This document shows, piece by piece, positions 15,262 to 26,925 of a DNA stretch of 64,000 bases. The translations under genes were made by a program, and so were the position numbers. The first letter of the stretch is position 1; every line of letters begins with the position of its first letter. Source of the stretch: Elysia crispata (Eukaryota > Mollusca > Gastropoda > Plakobranchidae); NCBI GenBank assembly GCA_033675545.1, contig JAWDGP010006459.1, positions 410,001 through 474,000 of the forward strand. The letters run 5' to 3'. Below the pieces are notes generated by a model, which saw only the letters and a program-made list of their open reading frames with translations, did not search any database and was not told the DNA's origin.

Positions 15262-16610
15262 AATTGGGAAAACCAAAAGGTCCGCCTAAGAATCTGCGAC
15301 CAATAACACTGCTAAACACCATCCGAAAAACTCTTTCAACTATCGTACTTGAGAGAATGAGACCACATGTAGAAAAATACATCTCTCATAGTCAAAGCGG
15401 TTTTCGTCCAAATAGAAGTACAGCAGACGTAGCATGGACACACAAATGGCTGGCCGCAAAGACACTACAAGAAAAGATAAACATAAAAATTACTGGGATA
15501 GATATGTCAGCAGCCTTCGACACAATAGACAGAGCAACCCTCCTATCATACTCGAAACCATCATCGAAGAAGACGAGCTGAGATTAGTGCGGTTCCTTCT
15601 AAGCAACACCTGCCTAAATATAAGAATAGCAGGAACAAAAGAGGAAAAGAAATTTACAAGTAATATAGGCACACCTCAAGGAGATAGCCTTAGCCCGATC
15701 CTGTTTGTGGTATATCTTGAAAATGCTCTCAAAGAAGGCAGACCGATACTTCCTGAATCCGAAAAGACTCTTCCCAATGAAATAGCATATGCAGATGATG
15801 TGGACTTCATAGTACGAGAGAGAATAGACGTAGCACAGATACAGAGGGTTCTAAAAAGATACAATCTTGAAGTTAATGTCGATAAAACAGAATATACAAT
15901 ACTGGACAGAAATGAAAAAAGCTGGAAAAACACTAAAAAAGTCGGAACCCTAATTGGAGACACAGAGGATGTACAGAGAAGAAAGCAACTGTCCACCGCA
16001 GCCCTAGCCAAATTACAGAACGTGTGGGTAAGAGGCGACAAACTTAAGAAGAAAACAAAACTGAAGCTGTATAGAGCACTTGTCAAATCTGTCTTAACTT
16101 ACAATTGTTCTACGTGGGCACTAACACAAGCTGAAGAAAAGAAATTGGATGCGTTTCACAGAAAACAGCTGAAGCGGGTTGTTGGGATAAGATACCCAGT
16201 AAAGATAACAAACAAGACTCTCTGCAAGCAATGCAATGAACGCCCGCTTTCACTGTATGTTTTGGAAAACAGATGGCGTTTGTTCGGACATATACTGCGA
16301 CGCGACAGAGAAATCCCAGCCAATACAGCCATGGAAGGATTCTTTATCCCACAAGGGGACAAATACAGGGGAAGACCAATCACTACCTTGCCAGTAATCT
16401 TGAACAACGACTTGTCCCGATTAGAAAGTAATACTTATGGTCTTAAAACCTTCAAAGACATTGAAAACCTGAAAAAGATCGCAGAACAGAGGGATCAGTG
16501 GAGGATACTATGCACAGGAATACAAAAGGCAGCCGAGGCGTTGCAGTCTGACGACTACGATGCGGAACGGCGATAAGTCAAAGTAAGTAAGTCAGTAATA
16601 TAAATAACAG
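15262..16610 (+). mobile_element. 5'-truncated non-LTR retrotransposon (LINE)
   Basis: The segment opens directly inside a reverse transcriptase (GKPKGPPKNLRPITLLNTIR) without an upstream endonuclease or ORF1, which is typical of 5' truncation during target-primed reverse transcription. It ends after the stop with an AGTAAGTAAGTCAGTAA tail resembling the short 3' repeats of several LINE clades. No target-site duplication was identified. The clade is not assigned. Confidence 0.85.
15264..16576 (+). pseudogene. LINE reverse transcriptase, frameshifted
   Basis: RT blocks in order: LRPITLLNTIRKTLS; HSQSGFRPNRSTADV; GIDMSAAFDTIDRATLL; then, in the next frame, ILETIIEEDELRLVRFLLSN; GTPQGDSLSPILF; the catalytic AYADDVDF at 15785-15808; a thumb and C-terminal part with NRWRLFGHILRRDREIPANT; stop TAA at 16574. 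The reading changes frame near 15547-15551, where TCATACTCG looks like one base missing from TCAATACTCG. Otherwise both parts are open (about 95 and about 340 codons), so this copy is young or the family recently active. No intact protein is encoded. Confidence 0.85.
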
Positions 16611-16814
16611 GAAAATAATATCTATGATCTGACTACAATATGAACGACAAAAGTTATTGTGATTTAATGATTTACTCTACATCTGAATGAGGTGCAAGAG
16701 TAGAAGCTGAAACCCAGATAGAAGGTTACGTCACCTGCTCCGAATAATGGTAATGAATGTTAACAATTTGGGCCTTTTTGTTAGACTCCAACCATACTAA
16801 CCCATTTCAGTGAG

Positions 16815-17040
16815 AATGACGTAATAAATTTAGTTTTATCGTAGCCGAAATAGTTTAGATCCCTCGTAGGCTACACGTAACCTATTTAGCCCCACCGGTA
16901 TCACAACACTGATAATTCAAGAGTTCCTTTGACGTCATAGATAGTTTTATCGTAGCCGAAATAGTTTTATCCCTCGTATATGTAACCTATTCTGCCTCAC
17001 CGGTATCAGAAAACTGATGTAATTCGAGAGTTCCTGTCCT
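16815..17040. repeat. Two-copy tandem module of about 111 bp
   Basis: Copies start with TAGTTTTATCGTAGCCGAAA at 16831 and 16942. Both continue through ATCCCTCGTA, GTAACCTATT, CACCGGTATCA and GAGAGTTCCT or CAAGAGTTCC. Each copy is preceded by a CRE/ATF-like word (TGACGTAA near 16817, TGACGTCA near 16930). The block lies about 0.9 kb upstream of the SNRPD3 transcript. Confidence 0.8.
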
Positions 17041-17374
17041 CTAACAATTACGTCTTTTTATGCAATGAATACAGTAGCGTCTGGCCTCATCACATTATAA
17101 CGTGCGGCAACTTTGGCATGAATTCTTTAGCCTTTCTAGAGCACATAATAGAAAGCAAGAGAGTTTCATAAGTTGTTATGCGCTGAGCTATATAAAATTA
17201 TAGGGAAAAAAATCATGGTCCGATAATCTACGTCTTTATTTCTAAGACAAAAATCGGGAAAATGCAATTTTGATAGATATTTCGTATTAAGTTTCTATTG
17301 TATGGTATGAGAGTTGTTTTTTTTAGGCCTTCTGCTGATGTAGAGACGTAGATTTTTTTTTATTTATACGCTTA
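17041..17374. other. Intergenic, nothing recognised
   Basis: Plain AT-rich sequence between the duplicated module and the A/C-rich tract. No supported feature. Confidence 0.5.
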
Positions 17375-17522
17375 AAAAAACAACAACAAAAACACAAATA
17401 AAACAACAACAAAAAAAACCAAACCAAAACAAAACAAAACCAAACAAACCCAAAACAAAACAAAAAGGAGCAAACAAGGAAAAAAACAAAACAAACAAAA
17501 ACAAAACAAAACAAAACAATAT
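17375..17522. repeat. (AAAAC)n/(AAAC)n low-complexity tract
   Basis: About 150 bp consisting almost only of A and C on the plus strand, in AAAC, AAAAC and CAAACAAAC words. Minus-strand Phe/Cys-rich open frames over it are artefacts. Confidence 0.9.
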
Positions 17523-17819
17523 AATTTTTTCCATTGAATCGTTAGTGCTGCATTGTGCATTGAGACGTCAAATACGAATCTAAATTAATATGCATCGTCG
17601 AACGAACTGATTGACTGTAATGGAGGTATTATTTATATCTCCATCGTGACTGTCTATTTACTGGACGTATGGTTCATAAAATACTGGCCCATGATTGTTT
17701 TCTCCAACTAATAATAGTTTTAAAAAACTCATAAAAATCGAGGTTTTGTGAATATTTTTATACACTGTATTTAGAATGCAATAAAAATCTAAATTATCAT
17801 TTGGCAGAAAAGGTCCTAC

Positions 17820-17994
17820 CTGGCTAGTGGCAACTACCTTACCGGCGTTTTACAAACGACAACTTCCTGTTTGACCGCCATTCTTTGTTTACAATTTGAT
17901 TGCTGTGTTACTGTGTTGTAAATCACAAAAATCTGAAAGCATCTCAAATTCTGTAACATCACCTGTTAATCCTTTTAAAATTTTAACTGTAACT
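17820..17994 (+). promoter_or_regulatory. SNRPD3: SNRPD3 proximal promoter and 5' UTR
   Basis: No TATA box is apparent. ACTTCCTG near 17861-17869 is an ETS-type site, and CCGCCATT near 17875-17882 is the reverse complement of AATGGCGG, close to the YY1 consensus. ETS plus YY1 near the start is common for TATA-less housekeeping promoters. The transcription start is inferred and not visible. An in-frame upstream ATG at 17896 could extend the reading frame, but its residues have no Sm similarity. Confidence 0.4.
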
Positions 17995-18307
17995 ATGTCG
18001 ATTGGTGTACCAATTAAAGTTCTGCATGAAGCAGAAGGACACATCGTTACTTGCGAAACTTCAAACGGCGAAGTGTACAGAGGAAAACTGATAGAAGCTG
18101 AAGACAATATGAATTGCCAAATGGCAAGCATCACTGTCACTTACAGAGATGGTAGAACAGCGCAACTTGAGAATGTGTACATCAGAGGCAGTCAAATCAG
18201 GTTCTTCGTTTTACCGGATATGCTAAAAAATGCACCTATGTTCAAGAAAGTCGTTGGAAAAGGCGGTGGCGCAGGCCGTGGAAAATCGGCAATTCTCAGG
18301 GCTCAAG
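17995..18307 (+). CDS. SNRPD3: SNRPD3 coding exon 1 (Sm fold)
   Basis: Residues 1-104 plus one base: the whole Sm domain and the [14 protein letters not shown] linker. The donor is CAAG|GTAAAC. Reading on into the intron gives an unrelated extension (VKLVQSC...) ending within about 15 codons. Confidence 0.95.
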
Positions 18308-21300
18308 GTAAACTTGTACAATCATGTCTCATTATAGACCGAGATCTATAGAGAAATGAAGAGGCTAAATTAATACAAGATGAGAAAGGAAGTTAAGCAT
18401 GTAGAAATACTGGAGAGGTAGTCCGCCACCTCTCTGAGAGCAAACCTACTCGGACACTAGATGTAGGTCTAAATCTAGATTTTCTCTTTCCCTAGATTCT
18501 ATTTCTAAGCTGTTGTTGGGACTACTTACCCAGTGTGGACCAGGCTGTTTTGTTTTCATGGCATCCATATCCACATTTGATACGATATTGGGGTTACATT
18601 TATTTTCTAACTAATGGCTTTCTAGCACAACTCAAGCTCTAAAAGAACAAAGCAAAGTGGAACCAGTCTATTGCGCCAGTTGCAGGCGGTTGATAGATTG
18701 GTTACACTATAAAATGGTCTTAGAAATAATTTAACAAAGAAATATAGAGGGTCGGTCTGGCCCAAGATTTAAGGCTACGCCACTCAACTCATTATTCCTC
18801 CCCAATCACACTTGTTATAACTTATATCATCTAAGTATATCTTTGCAGTCACTAAGAAAAGAGAGATCAATCAGATGGGTGTTGTAACAGTTTCCACAGT
18901 TGAAACTATTCATAAATTTCCAAATATAAAAGTTTAAGGTTAATTGCACAGATTTGCTCACAAGTCATGCGGTCACATTGATGTTAAATCTCAAGTTGGT
19001 GGTTTGATTATGTTTGTCGCAAGGGAAAGAACTGTCGTTCTGCAATAAACCTAAACTACCATATGTAGATAGTATACAACTCATATATATTTTTTTATAA
19101 GTATACATCTTATTGCTAAGTTTCGTCCGTCTTAGAATTTAGGGGAATGTTGTATCGATTATTACCATATCATGAATTTGACAGCTGTTCAGCTTGGTAA
19201 TTGATGTAGGGACTGATTTTGCACTGTGCCCTTTATATTAGTGTAATAATCACCCAGACATGACATCAGGATCCATGAAATCTAACTGAAAAAAATGTTT
19301 TTGATCATGAACGAGACTTGTAAAGTTGTAACTTTGTAACTGTACCTATTGGTTCGCCCAGTATTTGTTATGTCTCTATAAAGTATATAAAAGAATATAA
19401 AGGTACCCCTCCAAAAAAAATTAAATATCTTGAAAACGAGGCTTAGGAATGCAGCCTTTCTTAATCATTTAGTATTTCCTAAGAGGTAACAAGTCTTTGA
19501 GGATCTTGTATAAGGATTAGAAGGAAGAAACAGGACAATTGGCCTCAAAATACTTTCTCAAAGATTAAAAGATCGACATTGCTTTCCTTGGTAAACTAGT
19601 GTGTCCACACATTGTGTAAGTGGTTCTATTTCTACCTTTTTTTTACTTCTGTTTCTGTGTACATATTGGAGTGCACACTTGGTAAATCAACATTAAAGGG
19701 ACCAATAAAATTTTGTTAAATTAAGAGAAAGTCGAATTAGGAGATAATGTTAAAATTTATAAATTTTAAAATCTGTATAATAACTTTTTAGGTCTGCTTA
19801 TACGATAAGTTGATTCTGCCGGGAGTGTGAGGCATTTTAGTGAGGCCTGTCAATGACGCTCGAACTAACCTTTCAGGCTGTTTAACATTGGGTGTCTCAG
19901 AAATGACGTTGAAGGAACTATCTTCTTTATATTTAGGTTACAATACTTGCATATTAATGACGAAAACAAAAATCGATATAATTTTTAATCAAGTTCTTTG
20001 CCATAGACAGTGAATAAAGAGGGTTTGAAAATAGCCAATTTACACACACTCAGCAATTTTTCACCTCCTGGCTGGGCATTTTCTAATACCTACTTATAGC
20101 TCTACAATAAAAGAACATAAGCACTCACTTTTAATACTAATAAAACCCATCCCATTACTATATCTACAACTATTGCATACCCCTCCCCTCCCTTCCCACA
20201 CGACAAGCCAGTCATAGTCTAGAATCCCGCCTCATGTCTCCCCTAATGCCAAATGCTGTGTCGACAAGATCATGCAGCGCTAGGGAAATGTCGAATTAAA
20301 AGGAGGGCACTGTAATTGGGTCATTTTTAAGAAACTTGAACGCAAGAACAAGGGAAGTTACCAACCAAAGTCAAATTACTACACAATTATCTCCCTTGTT
20401 TTTTATCAACTAGCCACTTGTCTATATAGTCACACGTTACCCCTTCCACCCATTGCCCAAGTTACTGTTGCTTTGGCTCTTTGATCCATCATCCTGTGTT
20501 ATGTTCTCCGGTGTACCGGCTGCCATCCCCTGTCCCCTTCCCCCCCTCTCTTCATTATATTCTCCCTGCATGTCAGTATATGTACTTTGCTCTATTCTAC
20601 CCCTAGTATTACATAACATAGCCTAAACATTGGGTATCTTACATTCATACACTGCAAGTATTTCTCTTCAGCCCACCTCCAGCCTTCTACAGTGGCTTTG
20701 CTTACACTTCTAATGTTATAGTTCAAGAACCTGAAGATAGGTCTGAGATTAATTCGTTTTAAGGCCTAGTTTTATGCAAGATATTTTTAAGAGTCAAAGA
20801 AGGTGAGGACAAATTAAAAGATTTTTCTGTGTTTGTTGAATGCAAGATTTTCTTTGAATCTGAGTTAGTTGGATTCAAGGTGTAATGTCGATGTCATGTG
20901 AATTTTTTTTTTGCCACTTTGATTCTCTAAGAAACTCACTACAGTTTGTAATTATAAGGACTCGTAACCTGTATCCTGCAAACTTAAGTTAACTTGTGTT
21001 AATGTAAATACTGATAACTGTACTTCATGGGCTACATCATCCACTAGGTTTGCAACGACCAATTTTATTTGTCTCCGTAAAAATCTGCATTTGCCTTTTC
21101 AAAAGTTGGCAGCTATGAGCATTTACATGTACTCTGTGCATCTGTCTGACTCTTGTAGTAGCTTTTTTTTTTTTTGAATCAACATTTAGCAAGACGTCTG
21201 ATTTATGTTTTGTCTTATGAAATGCTCAAATTATTCTTTCACAAAATGAAAATTTTATACAAATGTATGACAATCGATGCAAGTCTCGTGACTGATAGCA

Positions 21301-21535
21301 AATTGGAAGTACACGTAGTTCAGTTCATTGGCTCTAGTCTGCAGTTAGGTTAACAGTTTGGGATGGAATAGAATCTTATGCATTAAGTAGATTTACTTTG
21401 CCTTTAAATACAATTTTAAAATTACATAATTTTGATGTCTGTCTTACTTTTCTTCTCTCTTTTTACTTTCCAGCTGCAAGGGGCAGAGGACAGAGAGGTA
21501 GAGGAGGAGGAAACATCTTCCAGAAGCGTCGTTGA
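17995..21535 (+). CDS. SNRPD3: Small nuclear ribonucleoprotein Sm D3
   Basis: Two exons, 17995-18307 and 21474-21535 (375 bases with TGA), encode 124 residues; human SmD3 has 126. SmD3 is one of the seven core Sm proteins forming the ring on U1, U2, U4 and U5 snRNA in the spliceosome, paired with SmB. Visible: [16 protein letters not shown]; Sm1 with [19 protein letters not shown]; Sm2 with [16 protein letters not shown] (RNA-contacting Asn40 and the IRG of residues 63-65). The tail [19 protein letters not shown] is the RG-rich region whose arginines are symmetrically dimethylated and bind SMN in studied animals. The intron splits an Ala codon (G|CT) with GTAAAC donor and CTTTCCAG acceptor. 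ATG 17995 matches the conserved N terminus, so the upstream in-frame ATG was not used. The gene looks intact. Confidence 0.97.
18308..21473 (+). other. SNRPD3 intron
   Basis: About 3.2 kb. It holds a small hairpin (GAGAGGT, 8-base loop, ACCTCTC) near 18413-18434, a dispersed-repeat copy at about 20747-20885, a T-run near 21165-21175 and no supported coding sequence. It is otherwise unremarkable. Confidence 0.6.
20747..20885 (+). repeat. Dispersed repeat, copy A
   Basis: Shares with 26821-26925 the ordered words ATTA(A/G)TTCGTTT, ATGCAAGATATTTTTA, AGAGTCAA(A)GAA, TTTTTCTG and TTGAATGCAAG. Spacing differs by small indels. Two copies in one window in the same orientation suggest an interspersed repeat family. 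The type is not identified. Confidence 0.6.
21474..21535 (+). CDS. SNRPD3: SNRPD3 coding exon 2 (RG tail)
   Basis: Acceptor TTTTTACTTTCCAG. It encodes [20 protein letters not shown] and the TGA stop, matching the end of animal SmD3. An apparent longer frame starting at 21432 is in another reading frame. Confidence 0.95.
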
Positions 21536-21800
21536 TTTTGTTGTCTCACCCTACCCATCTGTTGTACCGAATTCAAGTTCCAAGTCCCCACACATACATG
21601 TTTTTGATGTCTTAATTTTAGTCATGAATGTGAATCTGATGTTGGCTGTAAATGAAATGCAAACTGTACATATTTTTTTCTTATTGCTTTGAAGTAACTG
21701 AGTAAGAAAGAAAATTTTGGTTTTGAAAGGCAGGTGAAACTATGAGCTAAATGTTTTTTAAAATTAAAAGTAACTTTTTGTATGAAAATGTTGTTCACTT
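21536..21800 (+). other. SNRPD3: SNRPD3 3' untranslated region
   Basis: Sequence after the TGA without coding. An ATTAAA polyadenylation variant is at 21763-21768, followed by a T-rich stretch. This end is inferred, and later sites are possible. Confidence 0.35.
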
Positions 21801-23174
21801 TGTTTCTTGATTAGCCAATATTTTATTAAGTGATTCTACTTTCTTCTTTATAAATCAGTAAACAGTCTATCTGAACCTCTTGAATGTTGAGATAAGGTAA
21901 GATTTTACTAAACTTGAATTATGCTGGGTTATGATCTGGTTTAGATAAAGTTGTGCCATGGTTTTGAAATCTGGACTCCTGTCAGACTGCAAGCAATCAG
22001 ATCGAATTATACCACACTTTAACAGATGATTTTTCATCTGGCAGTGCAAAAATATCTTTTGCCTAGCTTTTTGCATTAGCTGCTCTATACATATGAAGAG
22101 CAAAGTTCAAATCTGGATCAAAAGGCTTTCATAGGGGAAACTTGCATTTGACTTTTGAGCTAATGATGCAGGTTCTCATTTCTACCTACTATTTGTCTTC
22201 AATGTCATAACTTTCCTCTTCCCCAAACTATCGTCTTTCTTGCCCTAGTGACACTCTAGTGATTGCGTTTGGCTTGATATAATTCATCATCATATCTACA
22301 TTTACTGCGTTCATAATTATAACTGTTGTTTACTGTGGAATAATATATATATCGCTTTATGATGGCCAGACTAGTGAATCAATTTCTACTCACATTTATA
22401 ATTTTGTTTCCTTGAGCTGCAAACAAAAGATCCTGAATTGGCTAAAATGTGACCAAGTGTCAGACTAAGAAAACTGCATTTATATATGTTTTGGGCTTAT
22501 AGTAATATTCAATTTTATCTTCATTACTGCAACTAGTAAGTGTCACTAAAAATTTTTCCACTGTATTAAAATAGAGAGATAAGGGATATTTGTACTCATG
22601 TTGGAAGATTTTGTTTTATTTGAGCCATTTGATATCATCATCAATATCGGTTGAATGAAAGAAGAACATTTTATAAAACTTTGAATGTGTCAAAAAGTTG
22701 CAATTGGGCAGATTGAGCAAAATTATGTCACAACCAGAATGTTTTTGCCTAATATTTGAAAACAAAGTAAATTACAACATACAAGAAAATAAGGGCTAAT
22801 TTCTTATATATTCCTATGAAAGATTTATAAAAGAAGGACCTTTTCATAACAAAAATGGCTGTTCTATGGTTACCCAAAGATGCTTCATGAGTTTTTCAAA
22901 ATTATGAAAATAGTATAGATTTTCAGGATCTTCAAGAAAATCATAATTTCTTATTACTATCAAATTTTCATGATTTTTTAAACAAAATTTTCAGAATCCA
23001 AATCTTTTGCGTGACAAAACCTAAAACACATAATTTTTTTTTTTACTATTTTATATTTGGGTTCAGATTGCCTACTGCAAGAACAGTTGGGAGAGAGTGT
23101 GCTTGGCAAACTTACAATCATGTGAAAATCAAACATTTAAGAGTTGATGCACTGTTTATAGACATTTATAAAAG
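21800..23174. other. Convergent intergenic spacer, first part
   Basis: AT-rich, no gene supported. Short open frames on either strand are not motif-bearing. Confidence 0.5.
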
Positions 23175-23752
23175 TACAGTTGAGTCCAAATAATTTGAAT
23201 CCGGATAGTTCGAATTCTGGGATATTTCGAAGTCGTTTAATTTTACCGAATATTTCTCTATTTAAGCTTTATTTAAAATATCGGTTAGTTAGAATTTTGA
23301 AATAGGGATCCGGTTAATTCAAAGCGATTTTGGCGTGATTTTTTTTATTCTGACACTTTCCCAGGCTTTGTAAAGCAAAGTATATGTAGTGCTATGCTCC
23401 GCGCGGCAAGCGATTCTGGTGTGTGTTTGTGCCCACCTACGTTAAAGGCAAGAGTCTGCAATAAGGCTACAAGAGAGAGAGGGATTAGTTCCACCCCTAC
23501 CCCCTGCACACTTGTACGACATTCCTGATCTGTCATCCACATTTTTTTTTTAAATCTCTTTCTCTATGTATTCTGATAATTCGAAGTCCTTTTTTATCCG
23601 AATGACTTCGAAATAAGCGGACTTGACCGTATGTTCCTCTGATGCTTGTTGGTTCCGATGTTTTTTTTAATATAGCTTAAATAGAGAAATATTTGGTAAA
23701 TTTAAACGTCTGCGAAATATCCAAGAATTCGAATTATTTGGACTCGACTGTA
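23175..23752. mobile_element. Pogo/Tc1-mariner-like MITE with TA target duplications
   Basis: The left end reads CAGTTGAGTCCAAATAATTT from 23177. The reverse complement of the right end reads CAGTCGAGTCCAAATAATTC from 23750. The inverted repeats remain similar for about 95 bp, through GATATTTCG and AATATTTCTCTATTTAAGCT. TA flanks both ends (23175-23176 and 23751-23752), the usual target duplication of Tc1/mariner-type elements. The 574-bp element has no transposase frame and is therefore non-autonomous. A second, diverged copy of the same terminal motif lies inside (about 23577-23630), indicating nesting or internal duplication. Confidence 0.8.
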
Positions 23753-26700
23753 CTTCTTATGATGTTATAATCCTCTTTTCACACACAGGCCTACTCAAAA
23801 ACCAAAGTCACCTCAACTCAATCTGGGGGAATTACTAAGCAGACTTCCCAGCAAAAAATTGAACTTTGTTTTATATCTTCCTTATTAAATTTTACTGAAC
23901 TTAAAAAACAAATAGATTTGTCTAAAACAATTTACATAATTATGTATGTATAAACTAATTTATATACCGGTACTCTTGGATTTTTGATGTCATCGAATTA
24001 TTAGTCGACCTAATCTCAAAAGGTCTCATGTATCAATTTTTGAACTTGGACAAGTTGGAGCTTTATTTTTATTTTCAATTTTATACATAAAATTTATGTT
24101 TCTAGTAGTGTCAGTATTCTAGGGATGGAATAAGATAGTTTAGCATCCCATTATGAAAAGAAAGCTAAAAATTCTTAGAGGTAATGGTGACACAAATTTT
24201 GTTTTATGAATATGTCCCTGCTTGATTTTCAAAAGATAAATTGAATTACATACATCTACTATTTAAATGTTGAACTGAAGATAAACACTTTAATAGGGAA
24301 AGCAAACTTTCTGTCACTTTTACATCTTAGTCATTGTCAAAGAAGTTTTTTTTTTAATACATGTAATAAATAATATATTGATAAATGCTCATTTTAGATA
24401 CAGTACTTACTGTCACTAAGACAAAAATTTAAAACCTTGTCACTTAAAATTGCCCTAAGTTATAATCTAACATAGATCTAGGCCTACATAAGTTTACAAG
24501 CACCAAATGAAAAAAAACCTATCTTTTTTTTACAGTACATGTACATTTGTAACATAGATCTAGGCTCTTTACCATGAATGTATCTAGATCTAGTTGTAGT
24601 ATTGATCTAAACTGTCTCGTAGGCATTCAAACATCCAAAACAAAAGCTCAATGAACTTTAAAATACCTTTGAGATCGCTTTTTACATGTCTTCTCAAAGT
24701 GAAATGGATTGAATAGTTCTAGGGTGCTCAGACGTATCAATGACTGAAACTTAATCACACACCCATTTTGCTCTGCTGGTTTCCAGTTAAATACGTACAC
24801 GAGTTTTAAATGCGAATGCAATTAGAGATTAGAATATTTAAACCATACATGCATATGATTCAGTACAAAGCTTCATCACACCAAAATATCAATGTATTTA
24901 TCACATTTATGCCTCAGATGTATCGCGTGTCAGGTGCATTTGCATAGAATGACACAAACAAAATTATCTTGGAAAGTTCTTTGTTCTGGTTCTAGTCAGA
25001 GTATTTTTTATTGAGATTTCTAATTCTATCGAAAGCAGAAACTTTTGATAGTGTCAGAGAAACAAAATAAACCTTTGTGAATCAAAGACAGCTGCACTCA
25101 CAGACTTATCTTTTCAGCATGTTTAGGTGGCTTCAACACAAAGTTAATGGCAATGCTGATGAATCAGATTGGATCAATTATCAAATATCTCGTTGAGGGT
25201 TATAAAAGGCTTTTATTTAAATGGGGCTTGATGACACAATGTGTTACGCCATAGTAGAGTGGGAGAATATGTTTCTTATTGTAAAACTGTCTCTTTCCTC
25301 AATGATAAATCAAGAACAACATACTTTAATCATTCTTTTTATAATACCAATGACCATTTTACTGTGAAAACCAACAAGGCAAAAGCTGGAGGTCAGAGAA
25401 AATCGCCAACACAAAATGTAATCAAAATTCCTTAGAAAATCGTTGTTTTTTCGTTTTGAACATCTCATAAATTATCGAGGACACAAGTGAACGTGATATT
25501 GTTCAATTTCAAAATAATATCTCATTATTATGTGTAAAATTTAGGACTTAAAACTAAAGGTAGTCTTAATGCTGTATTTTCTTCTTAATTTCTATGTTAT
25601 GACTATGGTTAAAACGGCACTTTTTTCAAGCTGCAGCTGAACCAACCCAAGATGCCACCTCATGCTATAAAGCTGATGCAATGGACGCCAACAGATGGTT
25701 CATACCACTTTGCCCCTCACTGACAGTAGATTTGATGCAAGGACTCTTGAAATTGACTGATATTTAAAGTTCATTGCAGCATCATTGGTTGAAAATCTAA
25801 AACAAAAGTAATGTAACGGTTGTCATATCAATTTTGACCCCTCCCCCCGAATAAAAAAAAGGATTATTACATAAATTTATTGAGAAGATACGACATGCTC
25901 TTACAGAAAGGCCCAGCTGAGCATGATGTTGCATAATGTAAATGAGCCAGTGAGGACCATCATGTCTTCAGCTTATGTTAATTTCCGTTGCTCTGATTTT
26001 TTTCCTTTAGATCATTTACCAGACAGGTCAGGTACCTTCCGCCTGACTGGGTAAACTAGAGTAAATGTGGATGCCATCGTACATGTTTACTTGTTCATGA
26101 CTTCGCTACTTGAAAAGATAGGATCTTCACATAAACTGTAAAGTTTTCAGCTATTATTGCGACATCACATGACTTTATGATTTAATAAACAATGCCTTTC
26201 TATCACAACAGGAACATGTTTGATAGAGGAGAGTCATAGATGATTCTGATGATCAACAAATCAAAGTTCATAGCTTACATAATTAATAAATCTGCTTTCC
26301 ATGAAGCTAGAAGCATCATATAAATTGCAAAATTATCCATTTATTGCAAACTGATATCGGGTTAATACTGACGTTTTGTCTATCATTCAGTATATTTCTA
26401 TTTATAAAGACAGTCCACAGTGATAATCTGTGACGACCTCAAATCAGTAGATAAAAAAAATACAGTGGTATTCATCTTCATAACCTTGCAATCCGTAAAG
26501 CTAGAAACTTTAAAAAAAAAATGCAAAATAACCTATTTTTGCAGACTTACTAAAGACCAACCGATGATAAGATCCCATTGTAGACCAAACGTTTTTATTT
26601 AAAAGAGATCTGTGTGCTGTGTTACATACCTGTACAACTGTCACCTTACTCACTTTACAGTGTTTGAACTGTAGATAAACCGATTCTCGGAAGAAATGTC

Positions 26701-26820
26701 TAAAAAAATTTGTAGATAAACGTCCGTCCTGTTTAAATGGGTAAACTACATGTATGTAGAAATGCGTTCTACGATAGGTTTGCCAACACTTGGGGTTCGT
26801 TGAACCTGACCATGGGAGTG
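23753..26820. other. Convergent intergenic spacer, middle part
   Basis: AT-rich with scattered TAGATCTAG words near 24470-24600. There is one coding-like open stretch at 25606-25767 (see findings). No gene supported. Confidence 0.5.
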
Positions 26821-26925
26821 GGATTAGTTCGTTTCATGCAAGATATTTTTAGACTAAAGGTAAGAGAGTCAAGAAAGGGAAAAAAACGGGAATTTTTTTC
26901 TGATCATTGAATGCAAGTTCGTTGG
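26821..26925 (+). repeat. Dispersed repeat, copy B
   Basis: Partner of the copy in the SNRPD3 intron. It retains TTCATGCAAGATATTTTTAG, AGAGTCAAGAAAGG and TGAATGCAAG in the same order. Confidence 0.6.

Noticed and set aside
15490-16407. Minus-strand frames across the LINE
   Set aside because: Antisense shadows of the reverse transcriptase.
17896-17994. Upstream in-frame start for SmD3
   Set aside because: The 33 extra residues ([11 protein letters not shown]...) have no counterpart in SmD3 proteins, whose N terminus [10 protein letters not shown] starts exactly at 17995.
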